Assembly: GCA_021014325.1 (NCBI GenBank)
Contig: CM037472.1
Location: 36,542,234 to 36,606,233 of the forward strand
From: Plazaster borealis
Lineage: Eukaryota; Echinodermata; Asteroidea; Forcipulatida; Labidiasteridae
Direction: 5' to 3'
DNA length: 64,000 nt
Shown here one piece after another: positions 63,757 through 64,000 of the stretch; the stretch's first letter is position 1; each line of letters opens with the position of its first letter. The notes below the pieces were generated by a model. The model was not told the DNA's origin and ran no database searches. It saw only the letters and a list, made by a program, of their open reading frames with translations. A program made the translations under genes and the position numbers.

Positions 63757-64000
63757 GTTGCTCCTTCCTTTCGTTAACACCCAGAATGTTTTCCTTTCTT
63801 TGCTTGCTCATTTTTGCTTGTTGTTTACTACTCACCACACTGCTTCTATAACCTGCTCACAGGCCAACATTGCTATTAATTCTAACCAGTGAGGCATGAA
63901 GGCTTGGAACTGTCTCACATCCGTTTATAACTTAAACCACTTTGGGTTGGTATCCCAAAATATTTTCTGTGCCTCTGCGCGGTATTTTTGGGGGGAACTT

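Noticed and set aside
62150..62401. Leu-rich frame in intron 22
   Set aside because: No acceptor/donor pair in the right phase and no family resemblance. The start overlaps a repeat P-like piece.
63645..63756. Pro-rich reading frame of the last exon (..[12 protein letters not shown])
   Set aside because: It looks protein-like but needs a phase-1 entry, while exon 22 exits in phase 2 at a strong GTAAGT donor.
1..64000. Bacterial or phage defence system, integrated virus, or autonomous transposon
   Set aside because: No operon layout, no long ORFs and no transposase, integrase or reverse-transcriptase motifs in any frame that I examined.

Overview
The window is animal nuclear DNA. It is AT-rich and intron-dense, with no operons, Shine-Dalgarno sites or long ORFs, and it is packed with short non-autonomous transposons and tRNA-derived SINEs. 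The one gene I can support is a PPP4R4 orthologue on the + strand. PPP4R4 is a HEAT-repeat regulatory subunit of protein phosphatase 4. Similarity to vertebrate PPP4R4 is clear but not close, and the repeats are not vertebrate types. I infer an invertebrate deuterostome, most likely an echinoderm and perhaps a sea star. The species is a guess from repeat style and cannot be proved here.

Gene layout: the start codon is at about 2307 (an in-frame ATG lies at 2286). Twenty-two exons carry the reading frame without a break to 61546, and a probable 23rd begins at 63688. Every junction is GT/AG and every intron phase matches its partner. The chain codes for about 848 residues through exon 22, close to the roughly 870 residues of vertebrate PPP4R4. 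Exons 2 to 18 encode the HEAT-type helical scaffold. Exons 19 and 20 encode a conserved hinge and a charged, coiled-coil-like segment. Exons 21 to 23 encode a Ser/Thr/Lys-rich tail. The final exon is uncertain and may continue past the window.

Layout by region: 1-2306 is upstream sequence with one MITE and two tiny upstream ORFs. 2307-32426 holds exons 1-8 with very long introns (2, 4 and 5 exceed 6 kb). 39080-49703 holds exons 9-14. 53489-61546 holds exons 15-22 in a denser 3' block. 61547-64000 holds paired MITEs, SINE fragments and the candidate exon 23.

The introns are a record of transposition. MITE families A and D share their tips and end in TTAA. Family B has GGGCCCAATTTCA termini and at least 13 copies. 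Family C serves as host for nested insertions. One element (29836-30143) has piggyBac-type ends. Another (12870-13029) has TAA target duplications and GGCC termini as in PIF/Harbinger. SINEs derive from tRNA-Leu(CAA)-like and other tRNA-like heads, several as head-to-head inverted pairs. A 26-bp monomer/52-bp dimer satellite of hairpin units fills part of intron 9. I found no transposase, reverse transcriptase, CRISPR array, intact tRNA or second protein gene. The most interesting signals are the repeat L copies abutting three exon acceptors, inverted family A copies bracketing exons 5 and 6, direct repeats bracketing exon 9, and the datable nested insertions.
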